A stretch of 64,000 nt of DNA from Pinirhizobacter sp036499745 (GCF_036499745.1 NZ_DASYDG010000048.1:1-64000), one strand, 5' to 3'. Shown: positions 52,653 through 62,038, numbered from the stretch's first letter. Notes: generated by a model from the sequence alone, not told the origin. Program-made: numbers and translations.

Positions 52653-53755
52653 GGAAGGCCGGACTTCTGACGCAGCTGATAGACATCGCCGAAGTAGAGG
52701 TCGCGCGCCACGAATACGCCGATGCGGGAGCCCTGGGCCTTATCAAGTGTGGGTGGGATATTCACCGTGTTCTGGACAATCACTGCCGCCGCGCTCTGCG
52801 TGGCTTGTCCGGTGTTGTTGAAGCTGATCGAAGTGCCGCCGTTGCTGGCCTGCTGCTGATTCTGCAGGGCCGCCTGCACGACGTCGTCGACCACCGATAC
52901 CAGCATTGCCGAGCCGAAACGTTCCCAGAAGTGATTGTTGACCTTGCCGTCGACACCCGAGCGTCCGAGTGAATCCACCGACGGTGAGTCAAGATCTACT
53001 AATACGCCCTGGGGTGTCTGCACGCGCGTCCACAGCAGGAAGATGCGTTTCATTCCCTGGCGTATCTGACCGGCCTGATACTGGCCGACCAGACGGGAGC
53101 CGCGTTCAAGCAACAAGGTGCGGCCGTCCGTGGAGAACACGTCGCGGCTGAGCACGCAGGTGGTCATGCCCGGCAGCGTGCTGTTGATCGCCGTGACCAG
53201 CGTGCAGTCGAGGAAGGCACCCTGGGTAATCGTTAGCGACGGATCCCTCAACTGGTAGCCGCGCGCTGCTGCCCTTTGCGTAGCCTGCAACGCGCCACCG
53301 AGTGAACCGCGACTGTCGTCGGCTACGCCCTGGTTATTTGCCGTACCTGAATACCCTGATGCGCCGCCTGCCTTTCCGCCCAGGGCAATCAGCGGTGCTC
53401 GCTTGCGCCGCTCCGCGAGGTCGTCATGGACTGCTTTCGCCTTGACCTGAGCTGGCGTGGCCGCCGCAGGTTCGTCAGGCGGCTTGACCACCACCGGCGG
53501 CTTCAGATCGTTGGCATCGAAGGCGCCACGAGCCAGGTTTGGCAGCCCGCGCTGGAGCGTCTTGTCGTTCGCGTCATGGTCGCGGTTGCGAAGACGATCG
53601 ATCGCAACCTTGCTGCCCAGCGCCATGATCAACACTGCGCTCGCGCCTACCACCAGCAGTGTCGTCCACCGGTTTCCCTTCTTTTTGCCACCGACCTGCG
53701 GGATACCGCGAGCCTGCTGGTCGTCGTCGGTCGTTGCCTCGGGAGCCGGCTTCAT
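52649..53755 (-). CDS. virB10: VirB10 T4SS core-complex protein
   Basis: A 368-aa protein: short cytoplasmic part, one membrane helix (~32-52, TLLVVGASAVLIMALG), a Pro/Lys-rich periplasmic region (KPPVVVKPPDEP), then the VirB10/TraF C-terminal beta barrel (LTITQGAFLDCTLVTAINS, ILLWTR-like FLLWTRVQTPQG). It spans both membranes and forms the outer channel with VirB7 and VirB9. Confidence 0.95.
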   Translation of the reverse strand: MKPAPEATTDDDQQARGIPQVGGKKKGNRWTTLLVVGASAVLIMALGSKVAIDRLRNRDHDANDKTLQRGLPNLARGAFDANDLKPPVVVKPPDEPAAATPAQVKAKAVHDDLAERRKRAPLIALGGKAGGASGYSGTANNQGVADDSRGSLGGALQATQRAAARGYQLRDPSLTITQGAFLDCTLVTAINSTLPGMTTCVLSRDVFSTDGRTLLLERGSRLVGQYQAGQIRQGMKRIFLLWTRVQTPQGVLVDLDSPSVDSLGRSGVDGKVNNHFWERFGSAMLVSVVDDVVQAALQNQQQASNGGTSISFNNTGQATQSAAAVIVQNTVNIPPTLDKAQGSRIGVFVARDLYFGDVYQLRQKSGLP

Positions 53756-54768
53756 GGCGTTGCTCCTTGCCGGGCGCGAAGGCGTTCCTGCCGGGTCGGT
53801 TTGGGCGCTTCGACGTCGGGCGCCGGTTCGGCGAGGGGCCGAACTGTCGGCGTGATGAGCGCCGGATCAATCACGATAGGACTTATCGGTGGCGAAATAA
53901 CTGGGCGGGGCGCGCCCTGGGTCGTCACGGCCCCGTTGGCCTCGACCTTCTTCACCACGCGTTCAATCTCACTGCTACGCGTGCCGGTGGGAGTGGCAAT
54001 GCCATACCGATTGTAGGCGCGGTTCTCCACGCAGGCCACGGCCTTGCCCTGGCGAAGGACGAAGCGCTTTGCCGTGTGATGCACCACGTAGTACTCACCC
54101 TCCATGGCGCCATCGACAACGCTTTCGGCCTTGCCCGGCCCGATCTCGAAGACGGCGGGAATCTGCTGGGCAGCAGGGAAGCGCATCCAGGTGAAGCGGC
54201 CATCGTCGAATACTTCGGCTGGCCACAAAGCCTTGTCGCCGCAGGCGTAGTAGGTCCAGTTGCGCACGTCGGGCTTCTTGCGCAAGGCCGATTCCACCTG
54301 GCGCTGTCGGGCCACGGTCTCGCGTTCCTTCGCCTCGGCGGTCATGCGTGCGGCATCGTCCTCCGGATAGCGGAAGCGAACCAGGAAGTACACGTGGCTG
54401 GACTTGCCGCCAGTACGCGCCGTGCGGCGCGCGTCCAGCGCAATCTGGTAGATGCGCCGGTCGGTAATGACCGTCATGTTCGTGGCAGCGTTGTCCTCTC
54501 GGGGCTTGACGAACAGATGGTTGTCGGCCGGGGCAACGTCCCATGCAAGCGTATCGCCCAGCGCGATGTTCTTGATGGTCTCGCCGGCAGCGAATTCGAT
54601 GTCGGTGGAATAGCCGTAATGACCTACCACGCGCACTACGTCGGAGGGGTTGTATTGCACTTCCTTGATGCGAGCGTCGAAGTTCCCGCTAGCCGGTACG
54701 CTTTCGGCCTGGGCGCCTGCGGCGGCAAGCAGTGCCAGGCAAAGGATGGAGGAGCGAAGATAGGTCAT
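53752..54768 (-). CDS. virB9: VirB9 T4SS core-complex protein
   Basis: A 338-aa periplasmic protein with signal peptide (SSILCLALLAAAGAQA). The N-terminal domain reads DARIKEVQYNPSDVVRVVGHYGYSTDIEF, the VirB9 hallmark; the C-terminal CTD (NWTYYACGDKALWPAEVFDDGRFTWM kept here as position ~190-220) binds VirB7. The Pro-rich end (~270-338) is longer than usual. Overlaps virB8 and virB10 by 4 bases each. Confidence 0.93.
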   Translation of the reverse strand: MTYLRSSILCLALLAAAGAQAESVPASGNFDARIKEVQYNPSDVVRVVGHYGYSTDIEFAAGETIKNIALGDTLAWDVAPADNHLFVKPREDNAATNMTVITDRRIYQIALDARRTARTGGKSSHVYFLVRFRYPEDDAARMTAEAKERETVARQRQVESALRKKPDVRNWTYYACGDKALWPAEVFDDGRFTWMRFPAAQQIPAVFEIGPGKAESVVDGAMEGEYYVVHHTAKRFVLRQGKAVACVENRAYNRYGIATPTGTRSSEIERVVKKVEANGAVTTQGAPRPVISPPISPIVIDPALITPTVRPLAEPAPDVEAPKPTRQERLRARQGATP

Positions 54769-55445
54769 TTCGTTACCGCCGTGGTTTCCGGGTCGAGTCG
54801 GTAATCGGTGACCTGGAAGCCCACCGGGTTCACCAGGCGCGATTTCGCATCCATCGACGCCTTGACGTACTGGTAGGAGATCGTGGCTATCCAGTGCGAA
54901 CCACGTGGTTCGGAATTCGCCATTTTCTCGGTTCGGGTAAATCTCACCTGGGCGACGTGGTTGGGCAGGAACGCGATGGAAACGATGCCGACTTCCACGA
55001 CGCCTTCTTTCTTGTACACAGCAGAGGGCGAGTCGGGGTTCTTCGGATTGATCACCGCGTAGTAGGCCTGGCCGGCCTGGCGGGTGGACATCAGGGATAC
55101 CGCTTCGTAGTTCGGATATGCAAGATTCCCCGAATATTCCTCACGATAGTTGACATACCGCGCCAGGAAATAGCGATCGATGGCCTCGTCGTACTTCACT
55201 GTCGTTTCGTCCAGGCGGGAGACAATGTCCGCGCCACCGGTGCTGGTGTCGACACGGACGACGAATGGCTCGACGGTCTTGAGCGGGGTCAGCAAGGCCA
55301 CCGCGATGCAGGCCGCCAGTCCACATGCCAGGCCCATGCCCGCGAAGATCCACGCTGTCCGCTCGCTACGGCGAGAGCGTGCCACCTCGCTGGCTTCCCA
55401 GAAGGCCGAGGCGTCGGCGAACGCGTCCACCGCGCGCGTGGTCAC
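54765..55445 (-). CDS. virB8: VirB8 T4SS inner-membrane protein
   Basis: A 226-aa bitopic protein with GTG start inside the virB7 stop (GTGA). A cytoplasmic N-terminus, a membrane helix at ~32-55 (AWIFAGMGLACGLAACIAVAL) and the NTF2-like periplasmic domain (ALDRYFLARYVN-like AIDRYFLARYVNYREEY, SIAFLPNHVAQVRFTR). It is an assembly hub of the inner-membrane complex. Confidence 0.93.
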   Translation of the reverse strand: MTTRAVDAFADASAFWEASEVARSRRSERTAWIFAGMGLACGLAACIAVALLTPLKTVEPFVVRVDTSTGGADIVSRLDETTVKYDEAIDRYFLARYVNYREEYSGNLAYPNYEAVSLMSTRQAGQAYYAVINPKNPDSPSAVYKKEGVVEVGIVSIAFLPNHVAQVRFTRTEKMANSEPRGSHWIATISYQYVKASMDAKSRLVNPVGFQVTDYRLDPETTAVTK

Positions 55446-55597
55446 GATGTGCGCCCCTTGCCGGGAAGGTAATGCTCCGGCGCGTTGAGTGGCTGGTAGG
55501 TCCCCTTACAACGCGGCGCCTTCTGAAGTCCTGAGCAACCGGCTATCAGCAGGGTCGATACGAGCGCAAAAGCAATGGTGGCCAGAGTCCTTGGCAT
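55442..55597 (-). CDS. virB7: VirB7 lipoprotein
   Basis: A 51-aa product: ATG 55597 with GGAACC upstream, signal peptide and lipobox LIAGC (Cys 21), then a short tail with a second Cys and YQPLNAPEHYLPG. The tail resembles the VirB9-binding part of VirB7/CagT-like lipoproteins. It lacks the N0 domain that lengthens VirB7 of the Xanthomonas killing systems. The stop overlaps virB8's GTG. Confidence 0.85.
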   Translation of the reverse strand: MPRTLATIAFALVSTLLIAGCSGLQKAPRCKGTYQPLNAPEHYLPGKGRTS

Positions 55598-55617
55598 GGG
55601 AGGTTCCTTTTTAACGT

Positions 55618-56598
55618 TTACTTGAAAGTCTGGCGTGCGCGGTTAGCTACCGGTGTGCCGCCCCTTGCCAATGACGAGGCCCCACCCGCAATGCGGCCAG
55701 CGCCGGATACCGCAGAGGCCGCGCGCCCCGCCGCGCCACGAACACCGCCCGTGGCGACGTTCATCACCCGGCCAACGGCCGACTGTGTCTGCATGGCGAC
55801 GCCTCCGCCGATACTCGAAGCGATCGTGCGCGTCTGCACCATCACAGCGATCATGCACAAGAAACTCACCATGATTTTCAGAACCTGACCAACGTTGGCC
55901 CCGTGGCCGTCGCGGGTGAATTGCTCAAGAACTTCGAAGCAGATGATTGCTGTGGCGGCGACGAGCAGGAAAAGCACACCGAACGTCACCATCTGGCCCA
56001 GCCATCCGTCGAAGAAGCGTCGTGTCTGCTCGAAGATGAGCAGCATGATGAAGAACGGTCCTATCGCCAGAAGGATCCCCATCGCCACATAGGCGATATA
56101 GATGAACGCAATGGCAATGCCCACCAGGATGATAGTAAGCAATGCCAAGGTTGCGCCGATGGCGATGTTCCTTATCCCCTGACCAATCGACCAGATCGAG
56201 AAATCCCGCATGAAGCCCAAGGCAATGTCCATGCCCTCTCCCATCGTTTTATCCAGCACCTGGGCGATGCCCTTGGTGTCGCCACCATCACCGATCATTC
56301 CGGCTGCGACGGTCGAGGGTAGGTTGAACAATATCTCGCATACCTCGCTGTTATAGCCATCGGCTGTAAAACCAAGAAGGACGATGAAGATGATGCGCAG
56401 AACCCGCCGAGCCCCGTCGCCAAATGGCTCCTGACTCCGGCCGGATGCCACTGTCACGCCCCACAGCAACACATAGACCACGAGTAGCGCCTGCACGATG
56501 GGTTGGATCACGGTCATCACGGCCCCGGACAGCACAAACGCCTGGTCGAGCATCAGAGTTTGAATATCCGTTAACAGTGCTTCTGCGACTCCGGCCAT
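55618..56598 (-). CDS. virB6: VirB6 T4SS polytopic membrane protein
   Basis: A 326-aa protein, AGGAG before ATG 56598, with six or so hydrophobic helices between ~25 and 260 (QALLVVYVLLWGVTVAS, ALLTIILVGIAIAFIYIAYV, FGVLFLLVAATAIIC). The Gly/Ala-rich tail (~275-326) is soluble. It forms the inner-membrane channel with VirB8 and VirB3. Confidence 0.9.
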   Translation of the reverse strand: MAGVAEALLTDIQTLMLDQAFVLSGAVMTVIQPIVQALLVVYVLLWGVTVASGRSQEPFGDGARRVLRIIFIVLLGFTADGYNSEVCEILFNLPSTVAAGMIGDGGDTKGIAQVLDKTMGEGMDIALGFMRDFSIWSIGQGIRNIAIGATLALLTIILVGIAIAFIYIAYVAMGILLAIGPFFIMLLIFEQTRRFFDGWLGQMVTFGVLFLLVAATAIICFEVLEQFTRDGHGANVGQVLKIMVSFLCMIAVMVQTRTIASSIGGGVAMQTQSAVGRVMNVATGGVRGAAGRAASAVSGAGRIAGGASSLARGGTPVANRARQTFK

Positions 56599-56643
56599 CG
56601 GTGGCTCCTGGTGGTTTGGTGGGGCGTGGTGACAGCGGGGTTG

Positions 56644-57168
56644 TTAATCGCCGTAGTCCATCTGCAAGCCGAGCGAACGCATGGTCTCGTCGGTCGCGTT
56701 AGTCGTCTTCGTCTCGATTAGCTGGTTGGCTGCCTGAAGCTTGAGAAGTTCGTTCAGCATGCGGCCGTTTTCAATCTGGGCGCGCGCGTTGAGTTCGGCC
56801 AGATCCTCCCCGTCTTCGGCTTTGCTCAAACCGTCTTCGATCTCCTTAAGGCGCGCTTCACGTCCCTCGCCTGCGTCGATGACGGCTGCATTGATTCCGC
56901 TCCTCGCCGCCGCGCCCTCAAGCTGGGCGTTGGCCATCGCATCGTTGATGGGGGAGACGCCGTCAAATTGGGAATTGCGTGCTTTGAGAGCCTCATCACG
57001 CATCGTTCGTGCAGCTTCGGATGCAGCGCTATTTCCATTGACTACGTTCAACGTTTCGCGCCAGTTGCGTGGAATGGCGCTTGAGGACTCAGCCTCTTGG
57101 GCCGGTGCGGTCGTGGACAGCATGACCAGCAGGCTGGCGGCCAGGATCGTGGTGCTCTTATTGTTCAT
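56644..57168 (-). CDS. virB5: VirB5-like minor pilin
   Basis: A 174-aa periplasmic protein with signal peptide (residues 1-23, cleaved after TTAPAQ). The mature protein is helical and charged with no Cys, of the VirB5/TraC kind (AELNARAQIENGRMLNELLKLQ is the conserved helix near 125-147). Assigned mainly from place between virB4 and virB6 and from the helical pattern. Confidence 0.78.
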   Translation of the reverse strand: MNNKSTTILAASLLVMLSTTAPAQEAESSSAIPRNWRETLNVVNGNSAASEAARTMRDEALKARNSQFDGVSPINDAMANAQLEGAAARSGINAAVIDAGEGREARLKEIEDGLSKAEDGEDLAELNARAQIENGRMLNELLKLQAANQLIETKTTNATDETMRSLGLQMDYGD

Positions 57169-57192
57169 GATTGTCTTCCTTGGCGTTGCGGT

Positions 57193-59610
57193 TCAGCTGC
57201 GCTCGCGGCGCAGCCGGTGAAATACTTCCATCCAGTCATCAGGCTCATCGCCTGCGGCGGCGATCGCGCGCTCGCTCAGTTCCACGCTGCTGGCTGTGCT
57301 CGAAAGGATCGCCAGCTCATCATCGAAGCCGCGCAGGTTCAGCTCACAGACCGTGGAATGCGCACCCTGCTTGAACAAGAAGCCACGGGTATTCGCCTCC
57401 ACCATGTCGCGGTGGACGATCTCGTATTCCCGCTCGGAGAGCTTGAAACCTTCGATGTAATCCTCGCGGCGGGCTTTGGGATTGGGCAGATACAACTGGC
57501 TTACGCACTGCTCGATCAGCTGCCGGCTGATCTTTGAGCGCAGCACGTCAGCAGGACTCTGCGTGCCGAACAGGGCCAGCGCGTTGCGCTTTCGGTAGGT
57601 CTTAACCGCATCGAGCGCCTTGCCCTCGAAGTACTCGTCCATCAGCATTTTCCAGAACTCATCCATGTTCAGGATGAAGCGGCGCCCGTCGATCAGCGAT
57701 TCCATGCGGTGGAACAAATACATCACCGTCACCGTACGTGTCTGGTCGTTCTCCAGGAAGTCGGTGACGTCAAAGCCGAAATGGCGGCCGTGCTCGAAGT
57801 CCAGCAGGTCGCGCGGGTTGTCCATCAGCCAACTCAGGGCACCACCCTCGCACCATTTGGCGAAACGTGCCGAATTGCCATTGGGGTCGGTGGGATCGAA
57901 GAATTCCCTGATGGCTGAGAACCGGCGTACTTCGAACGGCATGGCATACACGCCATCCACAGCGTCCTTCACCTCGCGCTCGCGCGTGGGCGAGAAACGG
58001 AACGTTTCGTCGTCTCCCACGATGCAACGCTTGACCAGTGCCTGCAGCATCAGCCTGTTGGCCGGTGTGTCGGGCATGCTGCAAGGGTTGAACCCGGTGG
58101 GTTCGCCGTTGCGCAGCGTGGCGTATTTTCCACCCATAGCGCGCACGAAGTTCGCCTGGCCCTGGTCCTTGTCGAAGGTGAAGACGGTAGGTTTGTATTT
58201 CTCCGCCTGGGCCAGCATGAACGCCTGGATCACCGTCTTGCCGGCTCCGGTGGGGCCGAGGATCAGCGTATGGCCTGGTACACGGTCGTCGACGTCGCGC
58301 TCGTTTACGCCCTTTCGCGAGGTCGGTGGTAAATGGAAGTTGAAGTAAAACGGGGTGCCCGATGTGGTCTTCAGCAAGCTCAGTGCCGGGCCCCACTGAT
58401 TACCGTCGATCCGGCCATGCGGATAATTATGGAAGCCGGTGTACCCGATGATATTGCTGGAACTGATCGGCGCCGGACGCGGGCGCAGGCTGAAATTGCC
58501 TGGCAACTGGGCGAAGAACGCTGCTTCGATGCATTCGTCCTCGCGCACGGCAAGGAAACCGGCGTCGCTGAGCACTGAGCGGGTTGCGGCGATCCGGTCG
58601 TTCAGGGCTTTTTGCGTGTCTGCTCGCACGCACACGCTGACATGGTGCTCGCCGAAGATGGCTCGGCTCGCAGCCAGGTCATCCAGCGCGGCGTTGATAT
58701 CGTCGATCTGCGATGACGAAGCGTCCTGGGCATTGACCAGCAGACGCTGTTGTTTCTTCAGGGCGTCCATCGCCCGTTGGCGACCGAACATGGCGAAGCT
58801 TTGTGTAAGCACGAACGGGAAGGGAAGCGTTAGCATCACGTTCAGGTGCCCAGGCTCGGTGCGTTCCACTTGGTAGGCGGCCGTGCCCAGCATGGCGCCG
58901 ATCGATGTATGCGCAGGCGTGCGAGCCTCGAACTGATCCACACCGAAGGACATCCGTGTGGTACCGAGCGAGGTGCTGAGCTTGCCGCGCGGTACCGGGA
59001 TGCGCTGGTACTCACCGTTGATCAAGCTGGCAAAGAACTCAAGTGTTTCGCTGCAGACGAGGCCCTCACGTTCGTATACCTCGAGCCGGCGTGCGCCATA
59101 GCGCGACAGGCCCGCCAGGAAGGTATCGGCAAGCTCGTCCATGCGCAGATTGTTCTCGGCAATCCCTTCCAGAAGCGTGGTGATCGTTCGCTTCTCGCCA
59201 CTCAACCAGCGTGCTTTCCTGCCAGGCGCCCGGATCAGCAAGGTCACATAGTGGCGATTCACCATCATCTGCAAGCCGGACAGGCTTTGCCGATATCGGC
59301 TGTTGAGTCGTCCAGCGAAGTTATCCTGGAAATCACCATCCGGATAACGGTTCATCGGCTCACGCACGGTGTGGGTCCACAGTGCGATGTCTTCGGCGGC
59401 GATGTTCCTGACCAGACCCACTAACGCGTCGTGCCATCCCTGGATATCGTCATCATCGGCAGCTTCGTGCGCGGCGCCGGTGACGGCAATGGTGGTCACC
59501 AGATCACCGTCGTGGGTGCGGATGTTGTGCCGCGAAACCATCGCCGAATACGGCACGTGTTCAGCGGCGGCGCGGGAGGCCTGGATCAGTGAGCGACTTT
59601 CGAACGGCAT
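57193..59610 (-). CDS. virB4: VirB4 T4SS ATPase
   Basis: An 805-aa ATPase, the largest of the system. The N-terminal domain (~1-430) contains CagE/VirB4-type blocks (MVNRHYVTLLIRAPGRKA); Walker A LGPTGAGKTV is near residue 450 and Walker B FILNMDEFWKML near 645, followed by the family Gln/Arg block (ALFGTQSPADVLRS). It energises pilin extraction and transfer. It starts 15 bases after virB3. Confidence 0.96.
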   Translation of the reverse strand: MPFESRSLIQASRAAAEHVPYSAMVSRHNIRTHDGDLVTTIAVTGAAHEAADDDDIQGWHDALVGLVRNIAAEDIALWTHTVREPMNRYPDGDFQDNFAGRLNSRYRQSLSGLQMMVNRHYVTLLIRAPGRKARWLSGEKRTITTLLEGIAENNLRMDELADTFLAGLSRYGARRLEVYEREGLVCSETLEFFASLINGEYQRIPVPRGKLSTSLGTTRMSFGVDQFEARTPAHTSIGAMLGTAAYQVERTEPGHLNVMLTLPFPFVLTQSFAMFGRQRAMDALKKQQRLLVNAQDASSSQIDDINAALDDLAASRAIFGEHHVSVCVRADTQKALNDRIAATRSVLSDAGFLAVREDECIEAAFFAQLPGNFSLRPRPAPISSSNIIGYTGFHNYPHGRIDGNQWGPALSLLKTTSGTPFYFNFHLPPTSRKGVNERDVDDRVPGHTLILGPTGAGKTVIQAFMLAQAEKYKPTVFTFDKDQGQANFVRAMGGKYATLRNGEPTGFNPCSMPDTPANRLMLQALVKRCIVGDDETFRFSPTREREVKDAVDGVYAMPFEVRRFSAIREFFDPTDPNGNSARFAKWCEGGALSWLMDNPRDLLDFEHGRHFGFDVTDFLENDQTRTVTVMYLFHRMESLIDGRRFILNMDEFWKMLMDEYFEGKALDAVKTYRKRNALALFGTQSPADVLRSKISRQLIEQCVSQLYLPNPKARREDYIEGFKLSEREYEIVHRDMVEANTRGFLFKQGAHSTVCELNLRGFDDELAILSSTASSVELSERAIAAAGDEPDDWMEVFHRLRRERS

Positions 59611-59625
59611 GGTTGTCCTGGTGGC

Positions 59626-59952
59626 TTAGTGGCGGCGGAATCCGACGGGCGCGTAAGAGCCGCAGCCCCATCGTGAGCGCGTCCGATGCAGTCCTTTGGT
59701 TCGCAACTGCAGTGCCATGTACCGGAATGCACGAGCGTCGCGGGCGCATAGCAGGCGTGCAAGCCCATAGAACACGGCACCCATGCCGAGGGCAGCAACT
59801 TTGTAGAAGATGTCGTCGCTGATCAGTCCGGCCACCAGGAATCCGACGACACTCAGCATGAAGATGCCAAGCAAGGCCTCGATCGGCAGTCCAAGCATGG
59901 TGGCCGGTCGGGTAAGACCGCCGAACAGCGGGTCGTTCCTAAGCCCAGACAT
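59626..59952 (-). CDS. virB3: VirB3 T4SS membrane protein
   Basis: A 108-aa protein with NDPLFGGLTRPATMLGLPIEA, the VirB3 opening, and hydrophobic helices at ~20-42 and ~48-66. The C-terminal part is basic (KGLHRTRSRW). It lies 3 bases after virB2 and 15 before virB4. Confidence 0.92.
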   Translation of the reverse strand: MSGLRNDPLFGGLTRPATMLGLPIEALLGIFMLSVVGFLVAGLISDDIFYKVAALGMGAVFYGLARLLCARDARAFRYMALQLRTKGLHRTRSRWGCGSYAPVGFRRH

Positions 59953-59955
59953 ACG

Positions 59956-60267
59956 TCAGACCTGGTACAGGGCGTCAACCACTTCGGTGGCAAGGCCCGC
60001 AATGATCGAGCCGATCAGTACCTGGCCCACGGTGGTCCAGCTCATGCGGCCAAAGGCTGCCAGCACGCCAGAGCCCAATACCGCCACCACCAGGATGAAC
60101 TTCACGCCGTTCTTGATCGCGTTGACCGCCGTGGTTGCCTTCGACGAGATATCAAGCTGTGCAAACGCCGGCTGCGCCAGCACCAGCGCAACCAGTGAGG
60201 CGATAAGGCCAAGACGTGCAGCGCGGCGAAGGCGAGGCGAATGCCAGAACGAGGCCGAGTGGATCAT
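59956..60267 (-). CDS. virB2: VirB2 major pilin
   Basis: A 103-aa prepilin. Long basic signal (residues 1-36, cut after AQPAFA), then a short helical stretch and two hydrophobic helices (~57-72, FILVVAVLGSGVLAAFG; ~80-97, VGQVLIGSIIAGLATEVV), as in VirB2/TrbC pilins. Confidence 0.9.
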   Translation of the reverse strand: MIHSASFWHSPRLRRAARLGLIASLVALVLAQPAFAQLDISSKATTAVNAIKNGVKFILVVAVLGSGVLAAFGRMSWTTVGQVLIGSIIAGLATEVVDALYQV

Positions 60268-60334
60268 GATGTTTCCCTACGTGATCAGGCCGCGTCCGGC
60301 GGCCCGGTGGATGAATTGGAATAAGCGCGGGCGG

Positions 60335-60637
60335 CTACCGCGTTGTCGGAGCCGGAGTGCCCAGTACAGGACCCGGGTTCCCTTCCAACGATCGCCATCG
60401 GGCGGCGCCATACACATCCCAATCGGGCGGTCTCGGCGTCGCCTTGAACGGCTTGAGCTGCGTTCCCAGCCAGGCTTCAACTTCATCCGGGCTTTCCCCT
60501 GCGGCAACGCGGTCGTTCGCGCGGGCCAATACCTTCGCTACTGCCTGATCGGCGTCGGCGGGCAGTGCAGCAATAGCCGACGTCCACGCGAGGGCGATCA
60601 CAACCATGCAAGTTGGTGCAGCACGAAGGGATCGCAT
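60335..60637 (-). CDS. Small secreted protein at the virB1 position
   Basis: A 100-aa product from ATG 60637 with a signal peptide (APTCMVVIALAWTSAIA). The mature ~75 residues hold one helical unit (ADQAVAKVLARANDRVAAG) and a Pro-rich end. It is first in the T4SS operon, 67 bases before virB2. It has no lytic transglycosylase motif, so it is not VirB1. Possibly an accessory pilus factor. Family unknown. Confidence 0.6.
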   Translation of the reverse strand: MRSLRAAPTCMVVIALAWTSAIAALPADADQAVAKVLARANDRVAAGESPDEVEAWLGTQLKPFKATPRPPDWDVYGAARWRSLEGNPGPVLGTPAPTTR

Positions 60638-60829
60638 GATCAGACTCAGGGTGAGGGAGCGTGAGAGTAGGAATTCCCCTACGTGTAAGCAACGGTTTGA
60701 ACGACAATTTCGATTACTTCTAACAACAGTTAAGTAATATCGGGCAAGACGGGGAAATAAATGGCAATCGAGGCCTTCGTCCACGCTTGGGCTAAGCTAT
60801 CTCCCCTCATCACCACCGGCCCTCGCGTC

Positions 60830-62038
60830 ATGTCCCACCCCCAGCGCCGTGTCCTCGTCGGAGTCACCGGCGGTATCGCCGCCTACAAGACCTGCGAACT
60901 CATCCGCCGCCTGCTCGACCACGACATCGAGGTCCGCGTGGTGATGACCGAAAACGCCACGCGCTTCGTCACCCCCACCACTTTCCAGGCGCTCTCCGGC
61001 CAGCCGGTACGGGTGAGCCTGTGGGATGAAGCGGCGGAGGGCGCCATGGGCCATATCGAACTGGCTCGCTGGGCGCAGCGGGTGATCGTCGCCCCGGCCT
61101 CGGCCGACTTCATTGCCCGCCTGGCGCACGGCATCGCCAACGACCTGCTCACCACCACCTGCCTGGCCACCGCCGCGCCGGTGTACGTGGCGCCGGCGAT
61201 GAACCAGCAGATGTGGGCCAATGCCGCCGTGCAGGCCAACGTCAACACCATCACTTCGCGCGGCGTGCGCATGCTGGGGCCGGACGCCGGTGACCAGGCC
61301 TGCGGCGATATCGGCTCTGGCCGCATGCTCGAGCCGCACGACCTGCGCGATGCGCTGCTGGCTTCCTTCAACGAAGGCGACCTCACCGGCAAGCATGTGG
61401 TGGTAAGCGCCGGGCCCACCTATGAAGACATCGACCCGGTCCGCTTCATCGGCAACCGCAGTTCCGGACGCATGGGTTTTGCCGTGGCCGCGGCCGCCCG
61501 CGAGGCGGGTGCGCGGGTGACCCTGGTGGCAGGCCCCGTGGGCCTGGGTACGCCCTGGGGCGTGGATCGGGTGGACGTGCGCAGCGCACGCCAGATGCAC
61601 GAGGCGGTGCTGGCAGCGGCATCCGGTGCTGACATCTATATAGGTGCCGCCGCCGTGGGGGATTACCGCCCGGCGCACATGGCCGAGCACAAGTTGAAGA
61701 AGCAGGAAGGCAAGCCGCTCGTGCTGGACCTCACCGAAAACGACGACATCATTGCCGATCTCGCCAAACTATCTGGCCGGCCTTTCCTGGTAGCCTTCGC
61801 CGCCGAAACCCGGGAAGTTGCCGGATATGCGCAGGGCAAGCTGGCGCGCAAGGGCGTGGACATGGTGGCGGCCAACGAGGTGGGCGGCGGCCGGGGTTTC
61901 GAGGCCGCGGACAATGCCCTGAATGTGTATTGGCCCGGTGGCAGCCAGGCCCTGCCGCTGGCGCCGAAGACGCAACTGGCCCGTGATCTGATGGCCCTGG
62001 TGGCCGACCACTATAAAAAGAAGGGATCCGCCGCTTGA
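60830..62038 (+). CDS. coaBC: Bifunctional CoaBC (phosphopantothenoylcysteine synthetase/decarboxylase)
   Basis: A 402-aa enzyme of coenzyme A synthesis, from ATG 60830. CoaC domain ~1-190: VTGGIAAYKTCEL, catalytic His in GHIELARWA, APAMNQQMW and ACGDIGSGRM with the active-site Cys. CoaB domain ~190-402: SAGPTYEDIDPVRFIGN and SSGRMGFAVA. It makes 4'-phosphopantetheine from phosphopantothenate and cysteine. Overlaps dut by 4 bases. Confidence 0.97.
   Translation: MSHPQRRVLVGVTGGIAAYKTCELIRRLLDHDIEVRVVMTENATRFVTPTTFQALSGQPVRVSLWDEAAEGAMGHIELARWAQRVIVAPASADFIARLAHGIANDLLTTTCLATAAPVYVAPAMNQQMWANAAVQANVNTITSRGVRMLGPDAGDQACGDIGSGRMLEPHDLRDALLASFNEGDLTGKHVVVSAGPTYEDIDPVRFIGNRSSGRMGFAVAAAAREAGARVTLVAGPVGLGTPWGVDRVDVRSARQMHEAVLAAASGADIYIGAAAVGDYRPAHMAEHKLKKQEGKPLVLDLTENDDIIADLAKLSGRPFLVAFAAETREVAGYAQGKLARKGVDMVAANEVGGGRGFEAADNALNVYWPGGSQALPLAPKTQLARDLMALVADHYKKKGSAA

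Noticed and set aside
60335..60637. VirB1 lytic transglycosylase
   Set aside because: Position fits, but the 75-residue mature protein is too short and lacks the catalytic Glu motif.
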